Assembly (NCBI GenBank): GCA_900618065.1
Contig: UYIL01000003.1
Location: forward strand, 434,001-498,000
Direction: 5' to 3'
DNA from: Streptococcus thermophilus
GTDB taxonomy: Bacteria; Actinomycetota; Actinomycetes; Mycobacteriales; Mycobacteriaceae
Length of the DNA: 64,000 nucleotides
Below, one piece after another: positions 60,003-64,000 of this stretch (its first letter is position 1; each line of letters begins with the position of its first letter). Position numbers and translations under genes: made by a program. Below the pieces are notes generated by a model. That model was not told the origin of the DNA. It ran no database searches and saw only the letters and a list, made by a program, of their open reading frames with translations.

Positions 60003-60632
60003 ATGGATGATCAGACCCGCCGCGTCGACCCGAGCAATGAGACCGAGTTTCTCGGTGCGGACGACCGCACTGCCCAATTCCAACCCAATGAGAAGGGTCC
60101 ACGGCAGTATATGCCGGATGAGACGAACTACCAGGCTGCGTACCCGGAAACCCAGTTCGGTGGCCACACCCAGTACGGCGGGCAGGGCGGTTACGGTGAG
60201 CCCGAGCCTTACGAGCAGCCGTACCGCCCACCGAGCGACCGCCAGCCTTACAGCGAGGAGTACGACTCGCCGAAGCGCAGCGGCAAGGCGGGCGGTGTCG
60301 CGTTAGGAATTGTTGCGTTGCTGTTGGCGCTGGCGGCCATTGTGCTGTTCTTCTTGTGGCGCGGGGCGGAGGGCCGGGCGAACCAGCCGCCGCCGGCACC
60401 GGTGACGCTCACGGAGACTGAGACGGTGACAACGACACCGGAGGGCCTGCTCGACGGTCTCTTCGGACGTAACCGGGATGGTGATCCCCAGGTGACAATT
60501 CCTACGGATCTGCCCGAAGACATGCCCACCGACATCCCGACGGAGATTCCGCCGGAGCTCCAAGACGAGGCAGAAGGCGTGGTCAATGACTTGCAGGGCT
60601 TCCTCGACGACCTGTTTGGCTCGGGGGAGTAA
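60003..60632 (+). CDS. Hypothetical Pro/Tyr/Gln-rich single-pass membrane protein
   Basis: The 209-residue product has a disordered N-terminal half rich in Tyr, Gln, Pro and Gly ([20 protein letters not shown]), one membrane segment ([21 protein letters not shown]), then an extracytoplasmic Thr/Pro/Asp-rich tail ([19 protein letters not shown]). No domain was recognised. The stop overlaps the menD start (TAATG), so it is coupled to menD. Function is unknown. Confidence 0.7.
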   Translation: MDDQTRRVDPSNETEFLGADDRTAQFQPNEKGPRQYMPDETNYQAAYPETQFGGHTQYGGQGGYGEPEPYEQPYRPPSDRQPYSEEYDSPKRSGKAGGVALGIVALLLALAAIVLFFLWRGAEGRANQPPPAPVTLTETETVTTTPEGLLDGLFGRNRDGDPQVTIPTDLPEDMPTDIPTEIPPELQDEAEGVVNDLQGFLDDLFGSGE

Positions 60633-62284
60633 TGGCGGATTCTGCAGTAGAAGCGGTTGCAGTTGCGGACTACGTCGCCGCCGAAGTCGCCGGGCATGTC
60701 ACGGATGTCGTGTTGTGCCCGGGTTCGCGCAACTCGCCGCTGGCGTACGCGTTTCTGGCCCGCAGGGATGTCATTGTCCATTCGCGTATCGACGAGCGCG
60801 CTGCCTCCTTCCTCGCCCTCGGCCTCGCGCGCGTGCAGCGCCGGCCGGTGGCGGTGGTGATGACCTCGGGAACGGCGGTGGCCAATTGCTACCCGGCTGT
60901 CATTGAGGCCCACATGTCGCATACCCCGCTGCTGGTGGTCAGCGCGGACCGGCCGCAGCGGCTGGTGGGCACGGGAGCGTCACAAACGATCTGGCAGGAG
61001 GGGATCTTCGGCCGCTACGCCACGACGCAACAGGTCGCCGCGGTGGGGGACCCGATCGACCTGGCCGCGGGCGCGGGCGAAAGTAGCGTCGCGCACATCA
61101 ACGTCGCGCTGGACACCCCGCTCGTGCCGGAGGCGTTGGCCGGACCTGTCGGCACGCCGCGCGGGGTTGTCGGCCCCGGGCGGTTGAAGGGCAGTGCGGG
61201 TTTTGTCGATCACGGCGCGGTCGACGTCGACCTGAGATTGAACACCTTGGTCATCGCCGGTGACGAAGCCTGGGAAGTCCCCGGCCTCGAGCACGTGCCC
61301 ACCATCGCCGAGCCGACCGCCCCGACCCCGTTCCACCAGGTGCACCCGCTGGCGGCGCAGTTTTTCACTCAGGACGAGGTGGCTATTAGCCACGACGGTG
61401 GAGACTTCGCGGCGTCGACTAAGCCGGACCAGGTCATCGTGGTGGGCCACCCGACGCTGCACCGCGACGTGCTGGCGCTCATGGCGGACAACACCATCGA
61501 GGTCATCGGGCTGTCGCGCACGGAGACGTTCACGGGCAACCCGGTCCGCCGCGGCAGCAGGGTGAACGCCATCGGCCAGCCGACCGACCAGTGGCTCAAA
61601 ATGTGTGAGGCCGCCGGAGACGTTGGTGCCCAGACGGTCCGCGACGCTCTCGACGATGCGCAGTTCGGTTTCACCGGCCTCCACGCAGCGGCGGCGGTGG
61701 GCGACACCTTGGCGGTGGGGGACACGCTGGTCCTCGGCTCGTCGAACCCGGTGCGCGACGCCAGCCTGGTCGGCCTGCCGTTCGACGGCGTGTCCACCTA
61801 CGCAGCTCGCGGTGCCGCCGGCATCGACGGCACAGTGTCCCAGGCCGTCGGCGTTGCATTGGCCACCCAAGCGCTGCACCCGGATGAGATCCGCGCTCCG
61901 CGCACCGTGGCACTCGTCGGCGACGTGACCTTCCTCCACGACGTGGGCGGCCTGCTGATCGGCAGCCACGACCTGCCCCAGCCGCGCCCGAGCAACCTCA
62001 CCATCGTGGTGGCCAACGACAACGGCGGCGGCATTTTCGAGTCCCTCGAACCCGGTGCTGAGCCACTGCGGGAGTACTTCGAGATGGCGTTTGGCACGCC
62101 TCACGACGTCGACATCGCCGCCCTCGCAGACGCCTACGGTGTCGCGTACCGCCGGGCTGAGTCGACGCAGGAGTTGGTGGAATGCCTTCTGGATGGCGTC
62201 GATAAGCACGAGCCCGTGACTGTGATTGAGGCCGTGACCACGCGCGCGACCAGGCGCGATCTGGCAGAGCGGCTGAAGAAGTGA
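60632..62284 (+). CDS. menD: SEPHCHC synthase
   Basis: MenD adds succinic semialdehyde (from 2-oxoglutarate) to isochorismate with ThDP. The 550-residue product has the N-terminal domain [49 protein letters not shown] with the catalytic Glu, and the C-terminal ThDP segment [16 protein letters not shown] with [21 protein letters not shown] precedes the ATG. No menF was found in the window. Confidence 0.93.
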   Translation: MADSAVEAVAVADYVAAEVAGHVTDVVLCPGSRNSPLAYAFLARRDVIVHSRIDERAASFLALGLARVQRRPVAVVMTSGTAVANCYPAVIEAHMSHTPLLVVSADRPQRLVGTGASQTIWQEGIFGRYATTQQVAAVGDPIDLAAGAGESSVAHINVALDTPLVPEALAGPVGTPRGVVGPGRLKGSAGFVDHGAVDVDLRLNTLVIAGDEAWEVPGLEHVPTIAEPTAPTPFHQVHPLAAQFFTQDEVAISHDGGDFAASTKPDQVIVVGHPTLHRDVLALMADNTIEVIGLSRTETFTGNPVRRGSRVNAIGQPTDQWLKMCEAAGDVGAQTVRDALDDAQFGFTGLHAAAAVGDTLAVGDTLVLGSSNPVRDASLVGLPFDGVSTYAARGAAGIDGTVSQAVGVALATQALHPDEIRAPRTVALVGDVTFLHDVGGLLIGSHDLPQPRPSNLTIVVANDNGGGIFESLEPGAEPLREYFEMAFGTPHDVDIAALADAYGVAYRRAESTQELVECLLDGVDKHEPVTVIEAVTTRATRRDLAERLKK

Positions 62285-62724
62285 TCCAGCGCCGCCTGCA
62301 CCAGCTGATCATCGCGTTATACCTGTGCGCGATGCTCGGCAGCGTGACCATGATTGCCGGGCCCGCGCTGAATGATGCCACTATCGCCCGCGACCCTGGC
62401 CGCGGCATCGCCACCGTCACCAGCGTGACCTGGCTGCGCACCTCCGTCGAATACCAAGACGAAACTGGGCGCGTGCACTTTCCGCCGCTGGGTCTGCTCT
62501 ACCCCTCGGGACTGGGGGAGGGGCAGCAAGTGTGGGTGACATACGCGAAATCGGACCCGGACATTGTGAAGGTGGAAGGCCGCTCATGGACGCTCGCGCT
62601 CGTTCCGGCGTTATCGGTCGCGCTCATGTCCACGCTTATCGCCGCGTTAGCGTGGATGGCGGTTTCGCGGGCGGGACGGCGCGAAAATTCACCTGCCGTT
62701 ACCGAGAAAGACGCAAACAGTTAG
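62281..62724 (+). CDS. DUF3592 domain membrane protein
   Basis: The 147-residue product has two membrane segments ([19 protein letters not shown] and [21 protein letters not shown]) with a small beta domain between them ([22 protein letters not shown]), the DUF3592 plan. Its position between menD and the mannosyltransferase matches Rv0556. Function is unknown. GTG 62281 overlaps the menD stop. Confidence 0.8.
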   Translation: MIQRRLHQLIIALYLCAMLGSVTMIAGPALNDATIARDPGRGIATVTSVTWLRTSVEYQDETGRVHFPPLGLLYPSGLGEGQQVWVTYAKSDPDIVKVEGRSWTLALVPALSVALMSTLIAALAWMAVSRAGRRENSPAVTEKDANS

Positions 62725-62747
62725 CTGGCCACAGAAATAATGATGCA

Positions 62748-63905
62748 ATGCGTGTCGCTATTGTTGCCGAAGCTTTCCTGCCCAACGTCAACGGAGTAAC
62801 CAACTCTGTTCTGCGTGTGCTGGAGCATTTGGAGGCGACCGGCCACGAAGCAGTCGTCATTGCTCCTGGTGCACGGTCGAACCAGGAGGAGATCCCGTCC
62901 TACGCTGGGTTCCCGGTCGTGCGCGTGCCCACGATCATGGTGCCGCTGATCGATTCGCTGCCTATCGGTGTGCCCAACGCGACGCTGTGGCGCACCCTGC
63001 GCGAGTTCCAGCCCGACATCGTGCACCTGGCCAGCCCGTACGTGCTCGGCGGCGTCGGAGCCATTGCTTGTCGGCGTTTAAAGCTCCCCGCCGTCGCCCT
63101 GTTCCAAACCGATGTGGCCGGGTACACCGCCCGCTACCACCTCGGCTTTCTGGAGAAGGCGGCCTGGGCGTGGACGCGCAGGCTGCACAACATGACCCAG
63201 ATGACGCTCGCACCGTCCTCGGTGACCATCGAGGAGATTGAGTCCCACGGTATTGAGAATGTGCACAAGTGGGGGCGCGGGGTGGATTCGGAGCTGTTTC
63301 ACCCGTCGAAACGCAGTGAGCAGCTGCGCGCGAAGTGGGACCCGACCGGCACGAAGAAGATAGTCGGCTTTGTGGGCCGCCTCGCGTCGGAGAAGGGCGT
63401 GGAACGTCTCGCGGCGCTGCACGGGGACTCGGGGATCCAGCTGGTCATCGTTGGCGACGGACCGGAGCGGCGCGACCTGGGCAAGCTCATGCCGCGCGCG
63501 ATCTTCACCGGTGAGCTGCGCGGGGAAGCGCTGGCGACAGCGTACGCGTCGCTGGACCTGTTCGTCCACACCGGAGAGTTTGAGACTTTCGGCCAGACAC
63601 TGCAGGAAGCGCAGGCCTCCGGCACGCCGACGATTGGGCCACGGGCAGGCGGGCCCATCGACACGATTGTGGACGGCTACAACGGCCAGCTTCTCGACGT
63701 CCCCACCTTCGAACGAGACCTGCCCGCCGCCGCTGCCACCATCCTCGCCGACGACAACCTCGAGCAGATGAGCCGCAACGCCCGGGAGTCTGTCGCCGAT
63801 AGAACCTGGCCGGCCTTGTGCGAGCAACTCTTGGGCTATTACGAGCAGGTCATTGAAGCCAACCCGTACACGGGGCGGAAAGGCCGGCGCGGCAAGGCGA
63901 AGTAG
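62748..63905 (+). CDS. mgtA: GT4 mannosyltransferase, MgtA-like
   Basis: The 385-residue product has the GT4 plan: [29 protein letters not shown], an early donor-side segment [39 protein letters not shown] and the [21 protein letters not shown] donor motif. In C. glutamicum and M. tuberculosis the gene between menD and menG encodes the MgtA alpha-mannosyltransferase, which makes a mannosylated glucuronyl diacylglycerol for lipomannan-type glycolipids. The assignment relies on synteny and motifs. Confidence 0.8.
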   Translation: MRVAIVAEAFLPNVNGVTNSVLRVLEHLEATGHEAVVIAPGARSNQEEIPSYAGFPVVRVPTIMVPLIDSLPIGVPNATLWRTLREFQPDIVHLASPYVLGGVGAIACRRLKLPAVALFQTDVAGYTARYHLGFLEKAAWAWTRRLHNMTQMTLAPSSVTIEEIESHGIENVHKWGRGVDSELFHPSKRSEQLRAKWDPTGTKKIVGFVGRLASEKGVERLAALHGDSGIQLVIVGDGPERRDLGKLMPRAIFTGELRGEALATAYASLDLFVHTGEFETFGQTLQEAQASGTPTIGPRAGGPIDTIVDGYNGQLLDVPTFERDLPAAAATILADDNLEQMSRNARESVADRTWPALCEQLLGYYEQVIEANPYTGRKGRRGKAK

Positions 63906-63908
63906 ACT
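63903..63908 (+). promoter_or_regulatory. -10 element for menG
   Basis: TAGACT overlaps the stop of the mannosyltransferase and ends 8 nt before ATG 63917. Confidence 0.4.
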
Positions 63909-63916
63909 GTCCTCTT

Positions 63917-64000
63917 ATGGCCAAGGCGAACCTGGAAAAGAACCCGCACGACGTGGCGGGGATGTTCGATGACGTAGGAAAGAACTACGACATCACCAAC
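63917..64000 (+). CDS. menG: Demethylmenaquinone methyltransferase, 3'-truncated by window edge
   Basis: Only 28 residues are present: [20 protein letters not shown] followed by GKNYDITN. This is the conserved start of the UbiE/MenG family (V-x-MFDxVxxxYD). The order menD - DUF3592 - mgtA - menG supports the call. MenG would perform the last methylation in menaquinone synthesis. Confidence 0.82.
   Translation, partial: MAKANLEKNPHDVAGMFDDVGKNYDITN

Larger units (their letters stand above)
1535..62207. repeat. Dispersed 11-mer GCTTATCGACG, 24 perfect copies
   Basis: Plus-strand copies start at 1535, 19433, 22956, 28444, 30440, 33504, 36454, 38708, 45341, 47602, 54479, 55132, 57423 and 59226. 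Copies as CGTCGATAAGC start at 5174, 9566, 24373, 28724, 34461, 47864, 48652, 48769, 51088 and 62197. Three more sites have only the 10-mer core CGTCGATAAG, starting at 37639, 40295 and 58292. All are inside genes; none lies in the IS or in an intergenic region. Mostly they encode Leu-Ile-Asp (CTT ATC GAC) or Val-Asp-Lys. Confidence 0.93.

Noticed and set aside
1535..62207. The 11-mer as a Chi or KOPS site
   Set aside because: Both require strand bias relative to replication; here 14 copies face one way and 13 the other, without clustering.
1..64000. tRNA, rRNA or CRISPR loci
   Set aside because: No cloverleaf-like clusters, rRNA-like stretches or regularly spaced direct repeats were seen in the gaps; a tRNAscan or Infernal run would be decisive.

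Overview
The window looks like chromosome of a high-GC Corynebacterium (or close mycolic-acid actinobacterium). The grounds are gene content and order, read from sequence without a database search: mshA, gpm, senX3/regX3, an Rv0495c-like gene, ppx, an Rv0497-like gene, proC, a small HTH gene, the 33-residue ribosomal protein bS22, serB-like, a glutaredoxin-like gene and hemA-hemC-hemD-hemB follow the mycobacterial/corynebacterial order. menD - DUF3592 - mannosyltransferase - menG closes the window as in that group. No rRNA, tRNA or CRISPR was seen.

Layout. 1-523: right end of an IS3-family element. 0.5-7 kb: DUF445, DUF2516, a DeoC-like protein, an LmeA-like lipid-binding protein, a methyltransferase, DUF2505 and murB. 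7-13 kb: fadD, a ParA/MinD ATPase, mshA (mycothiol) and a secreted trypsin-like protease. 13-20 kb: gpmA-senX3-regX3, ppx, proC, HTH and bS22. 20-23 kb: an old-yellow-enzyme homologue, a HAD phosphatase and a glutaredoxin-like protein. 23-40 kb: heme synthesis (hemA, C, D, B, E, Y, L), interleaved with small membrane proteins, a degenerate P-type ATPase, DedA, TRIC, galM and an HNH endonuclease. 40-45 kb: system II cytochrome c maturation (resA-like, ccdA, resB, ccsB). 45-64 kb: menaquinone genes (menA, E, B, C, D, G) interspersed with an AEC transporter, two glycosyltransferases, a two-component system with an ABC exporter, the feoA-feoB-feoC-like ferrous iron operon and an SLC13 carrier. Heme, cytochrome c, menaquinone and iron genes together form a respiratory neighbourhood.

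The most striking signal is not a gene. The 11-mer GCTTATCGACG (either strand) occurs 24 times, and its 10-mer core CTTATCGACG 27 times, in 64 kb; about 0.03 and 0.12 are expected by chance. All copies lie inside genes, in both orientations, on both coding strands and in more than one reading frame, in places using otherwise avoided TTA or ATA codons. This is the pattern of a DNA-level word such as an uptake, recombination or protein-binding sequence.

Regulation is also unusually readable. About twenty genes have a TAnnnT-type -10 hexamer ending 6-8 nt before the start codon, so they are probably leaderless. Two divergent pairs share overlapping -10 elements in gaps of 24 and 19 bp. An identical inverted repeat, TCCTCC-N3-GGGAGGA, sits at the same distance before the sensor-kinase operon and the neighbouring ABC operon. 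A DtxR-like box overlaps the feoA promoter, and a 22-bp palindrome precedes an XRE regulator.
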